Source: Bacillota bacterium (lineage in GTDB: Bacteria > Bacillota > Clostridia > Lachnospirales > Lachnospiraceae). Taken from it: a stretch of DNA of 64,000 bases. Positions 35,763 through 44,192 of this stretch are shown in pieces; position 1 is the stretch's first letter, and every line of letters begins with the position of its first letter. A program made the translations under genes and the position numbers. The stretch spans positions 124,001 to 188,000 of the forward strand of contig JAEXNR010000011.1 of assembly GCA_023439505.1 (NCBI GenBank), written 5' to 3'. Below the pieces are notes generated by a model, which was not told the origin of the DNA, did not search any database, and saw only the letters and a program-made list of their open reading frames with translations.

Positions 35763-36317
35763 ATGAATCATTTAGGTACAAAAACACTTGAAACAGAGCG
35801 TTTAGTATTAAGACCATTTAAAGAAACTGATGTTGAAGATATGTATCATAATTGGGCAAGTAATAACAATGTTACAAGATATTTGACGTGGCCAACGCAC
35901 TCTTCTAAGGACATAACAAAATCTGTAATTGATCTATGGGTAAGTAAAAATGAAGATAAAAAAAATTACCAATGGTGTATTGAGTGGAAAGCAAATCAGC
36001 AAGCTATTGGTAGTTTCGGAATCGTTCATATGGAAGAGGGAATCAATTCGGTAGAGATTGGATATTGTATTGGAGAAGAATACTGGAATAGAGGAATTAC
36101 AAGCGAGGCTTTTAGAGAAATTATCAAATATTTATTTGATGAAGTTGAGTGTAATAGAATTTATGCACGGCATGATGTATGCAATCCAAACTCGGGGAAG
36201 GTCATGAAAAAATCAGGGCTTTTATACGAAGGAACGTTATTAGAAGCGGGTAAAAATAATACAGGCATATGCGATGTGGCTATATATGGAATTACCAAGA
36301 AGATATATAACAAGTAA
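35763..36317 (+). CDS. GNAT-family N-acetyltransferase (RimJ/RimL-like)
   Basis: A 184-residue acetyltransferase. LETERLVLRPFKETDVEDMYHNWASN opens the family fold; the acetyl-CoA loop region is EIGYCIGEEYWNRGITSEAFREI, followed by VECNRIYARHDVCNPNSGKVMKKSGL. Substrates of this branch range from ribosomal proteins to antibiotics; the true one is unknown. It starts one base after the metG remnant stop, with AGGAGG inside that remnant, so its expression is now under the methionine T-box. Confidence 0.88.
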   Translation: MNHLGTKTLETERLVLRPFKETDVEDMYHNWASNNNVTRYLTWPTHSSKDITKSVIDLWVSKNEDKKNYQWCIEWKANQQAIGSFGIVHMEEGINSVEIGYCIGEEYWNRGITSEAFREIIKYLFDEVECNRIYARHDVCNPNSGKVMKKSGLLYEGTLLEAGKNNTGICDVAIYGITKKIYNK

Positions 36318-36399
36318 ATTATATTTCTTTAAAAAACCAGAATTATTATCATGAAAGAATTGTGTTTATTTGGTATATTAGTGATTAGAGGTGATATAT

Positions 36400-37131
36400 A
36401 TGCACGATATGATAAAGGTAATGAAGGCAATTGAATATATTAACCATCATTTGGAAAATGAGAATATTCTCGAAGATAGTACAGAGTTTACAGGTATGTC
36501 GATGTCTCATTATATTTTCTTATTCAAAAATGTACTTGGCTATACCCCGGCAGAATATATTAGGAAAAGACGTTTAGACGTCAGTACAAAAAGTATTTTT
36601 CAAAAAGAAAAGATTATCAATATTGCGATTGATTCTGGTTATGGAAGTAGTGAAGCATACACAAGAGCATTCAAGAAGGAATTTGGAGTATCACCAATTG
36701 ACTATCAGAAAAATGAAGTAAGTTGTACAATTGACGAACTGGATGACTTTGAAAAAATTATAGCTTTCTTTCCTGCTCCTGCGCATAAAGAATATTTTGG
36801 ACATTTGTATTATGAAGAGTATAAGGATCTGTATGATAAGTTGGCCGATAAAGGTTATTTTAAAAAGGAAACACTTGAATACTCATCTGCAAAACAATTG
36901 ACCGAAAAATATTCTTATGATTTTGAGTATCTTATATCGAAATTAGTATATTCAACAGAAACGTTGGATGAGCTATATGATAAGGTTGTACAAATCAAAT
37001 ACCTGCCACGTGTATTGTTTCATATGTTTGTCGGTGAGATGAAGGAAAATGGTGTTTTGAATGGAACAAAGTTTGAGCAATGTATTCTTGAAAACAAATT
37101 TGATTTTCAGAAGGGTAAGATTGAGGTGTGA
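36400..37131 (+). CDS. AraC-family regulator with N-terminal HTH domain
   Basis: A 243-residue protein. The AraC double HTH is at the N-terminus (AIEYINHHLENENILEDSTEFTGMSMSHYIFLFKNVLGYTPAEYIRKRRLD ... IAIDSGYGSSEAYTRAFKKEFGVSPIDYQ), as in MarA/SoxS-like or Rob-like regulators. The C-terminal 130 residues (FEKIIAFFPAPAHKEYFGHLYYEEY ... YLPRVLFHMFVGEM) match no domain I know and may sense a ligand. ATG 36400 with AGAGGTGA upstream is preferred over GTG 36391. It follows the GNAT gene by 82 bp and may share its transcript. Confidence 0.85.
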   Translation: MHDMIKVMKAIEYINHHLENENILEDSTEFTGMSMSHYIFLFKNVLGYTPAEYIRKRRLDVSTKSIFQKEKIINIAIDSGYGSSEAYTRAFKKEFGVSPIDYQKNEVSCTIDELDDFEKIIAFFPAPAHKEYFGHLYYEEYKDLYDKLADKGYFKKETLEYSSAKQLTEKYSYDFEYLISKLVYSTETLDELYDKVVQIKYLPRVLFHMFVGEMKENGVLNGTKFEQCILENKFDFQKGKIEV

Positions 37132-37408
37132 AATGCATTCTTGTCATTGAGTTGAATTACCTTAGTATATGGCTTTTCATGCACTCAGACCTTGGAAAAG
37201 GTAACTGTGCTAAAATACAGATATTAATTGGACCAATTGGTAAAAATAAGACGCCTGAAAATGGATTTTTGATATTAAATTGATATTAAAAGCTCCATCA
37301 TCATCATAAAATATGTATAATCAGCACAGAATATTAACGAAAATTATTTAAAGTATCATTATAAGCACTCCATATATCTTTTTCATTAGGGAGTGGGAAC
37401 AGGATATG
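37132..37408. other. Intergenic stretch, no supported gene
   Basis: AT-rich spacer between the AraC-type gene and the terminator. No coding frame or RNA motif was seen. Confidence 0.5.
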
Positions 37409-37454
37409 AAAGGCCTCACAAATCCCATATCACTACCGGGTTTGTGAGGCCTTT
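37409..37454. terminator. Terminator hairpin between convergent genes
   Basis: A perfect 14-bp stem (AAAGGCCTCACAAA / TTTGTGAGGCCTTT) with an 18-base loop lies between the AraC-type gene and the alpha-galactosidase gene. U-tracts are short on both strands, so it is a bidirectional terminator with moderate strength. Confidence 0.7.
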
Positions 37455-37495
37455 GCCAGTTTCATCACTACTTTTCTTAATCAACACAGTTATGT

Positions 37496-39685
37496 TTACA
37501 TCATCTCCAGAAGATACTGCCATGCCTGATACTCTGCTTGCGGCATAGGAAGCAATAATCCTGCATTCATCAGCATCTCACCTGTATAATACTGATCCTT
37601 CACTTTATAGATTGCATGAGGGAGCAGACCCTTTAATTTAACAGCTACCGGTATCCCATTCGCCTGAACCTTCGTGGAAACAATGTTTACCACTGCTTTG
37701 GTTTTATCTGTGCTTACCTGTTCCCATACGGTATATAACTCGTTGTCATAGGGTCCGGCTAGCCGGAAGTAATCGCCGTACTGCAGGATACGGCTAAGCT
37801 GTCTGAACGTATTTACCTGCCGGGTGATCTCTTCTTTCTCCTCGGGTGGCAATTTATTTACATCCAGTTCGTATCCAAAGGTACCTGACATAGCCACAAC
37901 ACCTCTGGTGGATAGCGGTACAAAACGTCCCGTCTGATGATTCGGACTTGCGGATACATGGGCTCCCATGGTATTAACCGGGTAGAAGAAAGAGGTTCCG
38001 TATTGTATTTTCAGACGCTCTATCGGGTCTGTGTCATCACTGCACCAGATCTGAGGCGTGTAGTAAAGCATTCCTGCATCAAAGCGTCCGCCTCCGCCGC
38101 TGCAGCCTTCAAACAGGATATAGGGATATCTCCCATGAAGTTTCTCCAGCATATCATATAATCCAAGAATATAACGATGTGCCGTCTCTTTCTGGCGCTC
38201 TGCCGGTACAGCTTCGCTGTAGATATCGCAGATACTTCTATTAAAGTCCCATTTTACATAAGTAACAGGTGCGTGATCCAGAACATGGCATATGTGACGA
38301 TAGATATATTCTCTGACATCTTCTCTGGAAAAATCAAGAACCAGCTGAAATCTGGAACGGTTCGGATTTCTTCCCGGAATTTGCAGCGCCCACTCCGGAT
38401 GAGCTCTGTACAAGTTGCTGTCCTGAGAGATGCACTCCGGCTCAAACCAAATTCCGAATTTCATCCCCTCTTTTTCTACTGCTTCCCCCAGTTCCTGCAA
38501 GGTACAGCCTAACTTCTTCTCATTAACCTCCCAGTCTCCCAGACCGGAGCAGTCATTATCTCTGGAACCAAACCAACCGTCATCCATAACAAAAAGCTCT
38601 ATTCCAAGCCCTGCCGCTTCCCGGGCAATAGTAAGCAGCTTTTCACCGGTAAAATCAAAGTAAGTTCCTTCCCAGTTATTGATCAGTACCGGGCGCTGTC
38701 CCAGGTGGTACTCCCCTCTGCATAGATGTTGCCGGAACAGTTTATGATATTGGCTGGTCATCCCTGAGAGCCCTTGATCAGAATAAATCATAACGGCTTC
38801 CGGCGCATCAAAACATTCACCCGGAGAAAGAGAGTAATTAAAATTCTGCGTTCCAATTCCCATCTGTATCCGGGTCTGATTGATACAATCATACTCGGCT
38901 TCTCCAAGAAAATCCCCGCTATAAACCAGTGCCACACCATAGCAATTCCCCACATCTTCGGTGGCTTTCTGATCACACAGGATCATTGTGGGATTATACT
39001 GATGGCTGGAGACCCCGCGTGCGCTGCCTATACTTTGTATTCCATGATGAAGCGCAGCTCTTGATACCATGCGCTCCATATTATGCCTTCCATAAAAGGT
39101 CATCAGATCAAAGCTGCCCCGAATAAAGTCCAGCTGTGTACTCATTACCTTCTCCAGAACAATCTCTCTTGGTCCGTGATTCGTTACAGTCACCGTACGG
39201 GTAATTGCATCCCGTGCTTCTATGACACCATATCTCAGACACACTGCTACCTTAGCTTCCTCATCCTCCAGACGTAGTTCCAGGGTTTCGGCTTCTTCTT
39301 GATCAGCATAAATTGCAGGAAGGCCGGAAATCTGATATTTTCCGGCATGAATGATATGTTCCTTATAATGAAGTTTTGTAGCCAGACTCCCATCCGCATA
39401 TCTGATTTTAAGTGCATTGATCCGATAATCCCCGGTACCAAAGCAGCTATATTCCTGAGGAAGTACATCCAGGGAGTATCCCCGGTTATTCCCGGCCTCA
39501 TAGGGATTCCCGGAGAAGCCGCGATCCATATAGGACACCAGATAGGACAGATCCCCGGGCGCATCGATATGTTTTCCGTAATAGGTGTGCAATACATAGC
39601 CATATTCATCTATTTTCATCTGATATGTGGATGATTTCGTTTGAATTGAAATCGTTCTGTCAGTTTCATTCCAATTTATTCCCAT
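37496..39685 (-). CDS. Alpha-galactosidase, GH36 family
   Basis: A 729-residue glycoside hydrolase that removes terminal alpha-galactose. The catalytic nucleophile lies in the KWDFNRS motif, preceded by LFVMDDGWFGSRDND and FGIWFEPE, and followed by the acid/base region LFEGCSGGGGRFDAGMLYYTPQIWCSDDTD. The order beta-sandwich, TIM barrel, C-terminal beta domain and the length are normal. No signal peptide is present, so the substrate is probably imported first. It is the last gene of a minus-strand cluster with a fucosidase gene and sugar importer, separated by a 230-bp gap with tandem repeats. Confidence 0.94.
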   Translation of the reverse strand: MGINWNETDRTISIQTKSSTYQMKIDEYGYVLHTYYGKHIDAPGDLSYLVSYMDRGFSGNPYEAGNNRGYSLDVLPQEYSCFGTGDYRINALKIRYADGSLATKLHYKEHIIHAGKYQISGLPAIYADQEEAETLELRLEDEEAKVAVCLRYGVIEARDAITRTVTVTNHGPREIVLEKVMSTQLDFIRGSFDLMTFYGRHNMERMVSRAALHHGIQSIGSARGVSSHQYNPTMILCDQKATEDVGNCYGVALVYSGDFLGEAEYDCINQTRIQMGIGTQNFNYSLSPGECFDAPEAVMIYSDQGLSGMTSQYHKLFRQHLCRGEYHLGQRPVLINNWEGTYFDFTGEKLLTIAREAAGLGIELFVMDDGWFGSRDNDCSGLGDWEVNEKKLGCTLQELGEAVEKEGMKFGIWFEPECISQDSNLYRAHPEWALQIPGRNPNRSRFQLVLDFSREDVREYIYRHICHVLDHAPVTYVKWDFNRSICDIYSEAVPAERQKETAHRYILGLYDMLEKLHGRYPYILFEGCSGGGGRFDAGMLYYTPQIWCSDDTDPIERLKIQYGTSFFYPVNTMGAHVSASPNHQTGRFVPLSTRGVVAMSGTFGYELDVNKLPPEEKEEITRQVNTFRQLSRILQYGDYFRLAGPYDNELYTVWEQVSTDKTKAVVNIVSTKVQANGIPVAVKLKGLLPHAIYKVKDQYYTGEMLMNAGLLLPMPQAEYQAWQYLLEMM

Positions 39686-39806
39686 GGTTTCTCTTCCTGT
39701 CCATTTCTTCGGATTTTATCGTAAAGACCGGCAGGTGATCCCGGTCTTTTCAAACGGTCTCTTCCTCTGCCTGTCCTTTCCTCTTGAATACTACTAATCT
39801 TTCTTT

Positions 39807-39906
39807 ACTGCTTCTCGTTCCTCACAGCGTCTCCTTCTTCACTTTCTCGTTCCTCACTGCTTCTCTCCTCACTGCTTCTCGTTCCTCACAGCGTCTCCTT
39901 CTTCAC
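39807..39906. repeat. Tandem purine/pyrimidine-rich repeats between fucosidase and galactosidase genes
   Basis: An exact 36-bp repeat occurs at 39807-39842 and 39871-39906; between them are partial copies of its TTCTCGTTCCTCACTGCTTC part. In the minus-strand transcript the repeat is purine-rich and contains several GAGGA/AAGGAG stretches resembling ribosome binding sites without start codons. It lies between the fucosidase stop and the galactosidase start. Confidence 0.8.
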
Positions 39907-39915
39907 AATTTTCGA

Positions 39916-40926
39916 TTATCCTCTGTGTATTCCTAATAGATCTGCTACGTCCATAAGATTTTTACAGTCATTTACAGATAATCTGCCTTCCTTATTTGGC
40001 GGCAGGTTTACAACCATCAGATTATCCTGGGCGGTTATCTGCCGGTAGCAATCTGCTATATAATTCTTATCAATTAATGGTTTCTCTTCATAGGTATCCG
40101 AGTAAAACCAGCTGAAGCCTTCCCGGGAGCAGATGGTCTGTTCAAAGGGCATATAATAATTCTGACCATCACGGGTATAGATCTTTGGATCATCTTTCCT
40201 GCAAATATGTGGATCCCATAATCTGAAATCCGAAGGAAAATTTCTGATGGGATCATATTGCTGATAATTCTTTGGCAGATACCGATCATCAGGATCACCC
40301 AGACCCGGTTCACCAATGGTATGGTTAATACCCACCTGGCATTGTGGCTGCAATCTCTTGACCAAATCATAGATCAGATCATAGCGCCACTCTTCACAGA
40401 GCTTTTTCCATGCTCCGTCGAGCCATAATTCGACAATCTCACCATATCTTCCATCCATCAGTTCCTCCAGATGCCTTAACATATAATTGATGTAGCCTTC
40501 GTCGAAATCATTCTGAAAGGATGGTTCATGCTCATCCCACAGAGAATAATAAAGTCCAAAGCTCATGTTGTATTTTTTACAGGCCTCCGATACTGCCTTA
40601 ACCACATCGGTGGGGTTCGGGCTGTATCTGACACTGTACTGTGTTGTGTCCGTGTCCCAAAGGCAGAAGCCGTCATGATGCTTCGTCACAAGAATTACAA
40701 AATTCATTCCCGCCTCATATCCTGTCCTTACCCACTGCTCGGCATCAATTGCGGTAGGCTGATAGCTTTCTATCGGAAGTTTTCCATCCGACCATTCCAA
40801 ATTTCCAAATGTATTAATGCCAAAATGAAGAAACATACCATACTTTCTTTCCATCTGCCGTTTCTGCGCTTCATTTGGCTGTGTGGATGGCTCCATAATA
40901 ATTCTATGATTACTGTCTTTTAACAT
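39916..40926 (-). CDS. Alpha-L-fucosidase, GH29 family
   Basis: A 336-residue enzyme cleaving alpha-fucose from glycans. The family start YGMFLHFGINTFGNLEWSDG, TKHHDGFCLWDT, and the nucleophile aspartate in ELWLDGAWKK are clear. The short length means it contains the catalytic barrel only, without the C-terminal beta-sandwich or binding modules. No signal peptide is present, so it works on imported fucosylated oligosaccharides. The sugar permease gene lies 18 bp upstream; RBS GGAGAG. Confidence 0.93.
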   Translation of the reverse strand: MLKDSNHRIIMEPSTQPNEAQKRQMERKYGMFLHFGINTFGNLEWSDGKLPIESYQPTAIDAEQWVRTGYEAGMNFVILVTKHHDGFCLWDTDTTQYSVRYSPNPTDVVKAVSEACKKYNMSFGLYYSLWDEHEPSFQNDFDEGYINYMLRHLEELMDGRYGEIVELWLDGAWKKLCEEWRYDLIYDLVKRLQPQCQVGINHTIGEPGLGDPDDRYLPKNYQQYDPIRNFPSDFRLWDPHICRKDDPKIYTRDGQNYYMPFEQTICSREGFSWFYSDTYEEKPLIDKNYIADCYRQITAQDNLMVVNLPPNKEGRLSVNDCKNLMDVADLLGIHRG

Positions 40927-40944
40927 AATATTCTCTCCATTCTA

Positions 40945-41772
40945 CTATCCTTTTACCGCGCCTGCCATAACGCCTCCGATAATATATCTTTGCATAAACA
41001 AATATAATATGATAATCGGGATCATCGCCAGGACAAAAGCCGCAAAGGCCATATTTAATTTAATACTGTATTGACCGAAGAAGAAATACTGAGTCAGCGG
41101 AATTGTTCTGACCGTCGCCTTCTGTGCAATAATCAATGAAATCTGAAAGTCATTCCATACTGCCAGCGCATTCAGAATTAAGGTTGAGGAGACGATGGGT
41201 TTCATCAGGGGAAAGATAATGCTCCAGAAAGTTCTGAATTTTCCTGCTCCGTCTATAAAAGCCGCTTCTTCCATTTCTATTGGAATACTTCTGATGAAGC
41301 CCACGTAGACGAATACATTATATGCCAGCTGGAAACCGCTGATGGTAAGGATCAAACCTCTTAAGGTGTTAAGCATCCCCGTATTTTTTAACTGTACATA
41401 AAGGGGCAGCATAACAACCTGGAAGGACAGTAATATTGCTGCCAGAAAGATATAGTAAATGCACTGATAGAATTTGGAATGCATGTTTCTGGCAATTACA
41501 TAACCCGCCATACTGCAGGCAACCACCAATAAGGCCACACTAAACGTGGTAACAATCAGGCTGTTTTTTGTGGCGCCCCAGAAATTAGATACCCGGATTG
41601 CCTCCGTGAAGTTTTCAAAGTGTATTCCCGTCGGAAATGCCAATCCTGTTCTTGCCTTTTCCTCCGGTGATTTCACTGCATATACAATGGCAATGTAAAA
41701 TGGAAGCATAAAAGCAAGTGCCATCATGATTTTTCCCATAGCAGCCAGTGCTATTCTAATTTTCTTATCCAT
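40945..41772 (-). CDS. Sugar ABC transporter permease, MalG/LacG type
   Basis: A 275-residue membrane protein with about six spans. The EAA-loop signature is EEAAFIDGAGKFRTFWSIIFPLMKPI. The C-terminal VAGAVKG-type end (GGVMAGAVKG) is typical of MalG-like permeases of carbohydrate uptake family 1. It pairs with the MalF-like permease, whose stop overlaps this start by one base (TAATG). Confidence 0.93.
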   Translation of the reverse strand: MDKKIRIALAAMGKIMMALAFMLPFYIAIVYAVKSPEEKARTGLAFPTGIHFENFTEAIRVSNFWGATKNSLIVTTFSVALLVVACSMAGYVIARNMHSKFYQCIYYIFLAAILLSFQVVMLPLYVQLKNTGMLNTLRGLILTISGFQLAYNVFVYVGFIRSIPIEMEEAAFIDGAGKFRTFWSIIFPLMKPIVSSTLILNALAVWNDFQISLIIAQKATVRTIPLTQYFFFGQYSIKLNMAFAAFVLAMIPIIILYLFMQRYIIGGVMAGAVKG

Positions 41773-42632
41773 TACATATCCACCTCCCGTTTTCTAAGTA
41801 TTGTCGTTATAATTCCCGTCACAATAAAGATAGCAAGCATCATCAGAATAGCCGCAGCCTGTCCATAACCGGCTCGATTGTATGGGAAGGTGTAATTATA
41901 TACGTAAAGTGCCATTGTCTCAGATGCCCGTCCCGGCCCTCCGTTGGTGGCAGCCATAACATAGTCAAATACTTTCAGCCCCCATCCTAAGAATAACGTT
42001 ACATTAATTGTAATCGCGGGCGCCAGCAATGGCAGGGTAATTTTCGTAAACCGCTTGAGTACTCCGGCGCCGTCAATCTTGGCTGCCTCATAGTATCCTT
42101 CGTCAATCCCCTGAAGACCTGCCAGATAAATCAGCATGGAATACCCGGTATCTCTCCACATACCCATGATACATACACCCAGCATAACAGTTTTGGCGTT
42201 GCCCAGGAGACTCTTTATTCCAAATATTTTATATAAAACATCACTGTATAAATAACTCCACATAAAGCCCGTCAGAACCAGGCTTATAACAAATGGCATA
42301 AATATAAAGGTTCTCAGGGTCTTATTCAATCTCGTATTCTTCTTTAGCGCCATCGCTACCAATAGACCCAGTACATTATTGGCTATAACTGTAATCACCG
42401 TATAATATATGGAGTTTTTGATCGGTCTTACAATACTTGGATCCTTCAGAATATTAACATAGTTCTTTAATCCGATATTATGATAAATCGGAGAGAATCC
42501 ATCCCAATCCGTAAAGGAATACCTTATTCCCTTAACGAAAGGGATCGCAACAGCAAATAGGAATAAAGCCATCGCGGGGAGTAAAAACAATAAATTTACC
42601 GCATTTTTTTTAAGATTTAATTTTTGATACAT
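41772..42632 (-). CDS. Sugar ABC transporter permease, MalF/LacF type
   Basis: A 286-residue permease with the EAA loop YEAAKIDGAGVLKRFTKITLPLLAPAI and the TNGGPGRASETMALYVYNYTF segment of lactose/oligosaccharide permeases. GGAGGAATTGT directly before ATG 42632 rules out the upstream ATG at 42653. No ATPase gene is present in the cluster, so a shared MsmX-type ATPase encoded elsewhere is expected. Confidence 0.93.
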   Translation of the reverse strand: MYQKLNLKKNAVNLLFLLPAMALFLFAVAIPFVKGIRYSFTDWDGFSPIYHNIGLKNYVNILKDPSIVRPIKNSIYYTVITVIANNVLGLLVAMALKKNTRLNKTLRTFIFMPFVISLVLTGFMWSYLYSDVLYKIFGIKSLLGNAKTVMLGVCIMGMWRDTGYSMLIYLAGLQGIDEGYYEAAKIDGAGVLKRFTKITLPLLAPAITINVTLFLGWGLKVFDYVMAATNGGPGRASETMALYVYNYTFPYNRAGYGQAAAILMMLAIFIVTGIITTILRKREVDM

Positions 42633-42718
42633 ACAATTCCTCCAATATAGCAAAGTAAAAAGAATTTAAAAACAATTCACTTGTGCTGCACATCATCATG
42701 TTTCCGATCTTAGATAGC

Positions 42719-42753
42719 AGGACTGCCCAGTCAGTTAATCTACCGGGCAGCCT
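42719..42753. repeat. Intercistronic hairpin between binding-protein and permease genes
   Basis: AGG(A)CTGCCC pairs with GGGCAGCCT around a 16-base loop, 20 bp after the binding-protein stop. Such hairpins commonly stabilise the upstream mRNA segment so that more binding protein than permease is made; no strong U-tract follows. Confidence 0.6.
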
Positions 42754-42772
42754 CAATGCTTCTATCTATGAC

Positions 42773-44104
42773 CTACTGCTGAATTGCTTTTATTTCAGCG
42801 TCCAGTCTTCCAATATATTTATCTACATCTCTGTCCGGATCTGCTGCAAATTCCTCCTGCCATTTTCTGAAGGTGGAGTCAAATTGACCGGTAAAAATCC
42901 CTTCTGCCTCGAAATTATATACTTTACCGTTCTTTTCAATGTTAACGATATCCACTACGATGGGTGATAACAGCGCATTGTCAACATCCAGGGAACAAGG
43001 TACATCCTTGCCGCCGTTATTCCAGATTGCTGCTCCTTCAGGGCTTGCAAGGAATTCAATGAATTTTAGTGCAGCTTCCTTGTTCTCTGATTGTGAGCAA
43101 AGCATATAGCTTCCGTCTGAGGCAAGTCCGAGTACCGGATTACCATCCTCCGTATTTGGTGTTGCAAAGAATCCAATTTTATCATCTGCATTCACGTTCA
43201 TGAACTCACCGATTTCCCAGTTACCGCTGACCAGCATCGCAGCCTCACCATTTACCAGCATTTCTCTGGCCTGGGCACTGTCTGTACCGAAGTCATCTCC
43301 GCTCTCAAAGCTTAATCTGTCTGCTGTTCTTTGTACCACTTCCCTGAATTCCGGATAATCAGCAAAAGATTTCTCGCCGGCTTGGATATCCTCGAACATT
43401 TTGGGATTCTGCTGCAGGCAATATCCATATAAATCACTTTGAATTTCACATTGTGCCGGCCAGGAATCCTTATAACCGTGTGCAAATGGATAGATCCCTG
43501 CTTCCTGGAACTTCTGGCAGGCTGCCATTAATTCCGTATGGGTCTTTGGTACTTCGATCCCATTCTTTTGGAAAACTTCTTTATTGTAGAAGATACCCAT
43601 TCCGCCCATGTTCATCGGTACGCCATATACATTTCCGTCGATCTTCATGGATGCCAATGCTTCTTCCGGCAATTGATCCAGAAAAGCTTGTCCTGATAAG
43701 GATTCAACGTAACCCGCTTTAATCAGATCGGCATACACCTTGGGACGACCATAAATGATATCCGGCGCATCTCCTCCTGCCAGTTTCGTTTTAAGCATAC
43801 TGTCGTACTGACTGTAGTCAATTCCCTGTGCTTCGAATTTAACACCTGGATTTCTCTCTTCCAAAATCGAGAGCACTCTGTCCAGATTATCACGTCCAGT
43901 CTGTTCCCCGATGTGATGGAAAATAGTAACCGTAATTTCTTTATCTGTCTCTTTCTGTGAATCGTCGTTCTGTGTATCCTCATTCTGAGTCTGCGCATCC
44001 TTGTTGCCGGTGTCAGTGCTGTCTGCTGTTTTTGATTTGCAACCGCCAAGCATCGTTACTACCATACTTAAAGACAATATCAATATAACCAGTTTCTTTT
44101 TCAT
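42773..44104 (-). CDS. Sugar ABC transporter substrate-binding lipoprotein
   Basis: A 443-residue family 1 solute-binding protein. The signal peptide ends in lipobox MLGGC (Cys 22), followed by a low-complexity linker rich in D, T, Q and N (residues about 25-55). The body has DAPDIIYGRPKVYADLIKAGYVE, NGEAAMLVSGNWEIGEF and ALKFIEFLASPEGAAIW. It would bind an oligosaccharide, probably galacto- or fuco-substituted given the GH36 and GH29 neighbours, and feed the permeases downstream. RBS GGGAGGAAAGG. Confidence 0.93.
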   Translation of the reverse strand: MKKKLVILILSLSMVVTMLGGCKSKTADSTDTGNKDAQTQNEDTQNDDSQKETDKEITVTIFHHIGEQTGRDNLDRVLSILEERNPGVKFEAQGIDYSQYDSMLKTKLAGGDAPDIIYGRPKVYADLIKAGYVESLSGQAFLDQLPEEALASMKIDGNVYGVPMNMGGMGIFYNKEVFQKNGIEVPKTHTELMAACQKFQEAGIYPFAHGYKDSWPAQCEIQSDLYGYCLQQNPKMFEDIQAGEKSFADYPEFREVVQRTADRLSFESGDDFGTDSAQAREMLVNGEAAMLVSGNWEIGEFMNVNADDKIGFFATPNTEDGNPVLGLASDGSYMLCSQSENKEAALKFIEFLASPEGAAIWNNGGKDVPCSLDVDNALLSPIVVDIVNIEKNGKVYNFEAEGIFTGQFDSTFRKWQEEFAADPDRDVDKYIGRLDAEIKAIQQ

Positions 44105-44192
44105 AACCTTTCCTCCCTATATTTGATATCTTAATTGTAACGGTTTCTGGCGGTATTACCATTTGACTCATTTTACAATATATATGTTTTTT

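Noticed and set aside
39807..39906. CRISPR array
   Set aside because: Units are adjacent or partially overlapping with no unique spacers of regular length, and no cas gene is nearby.
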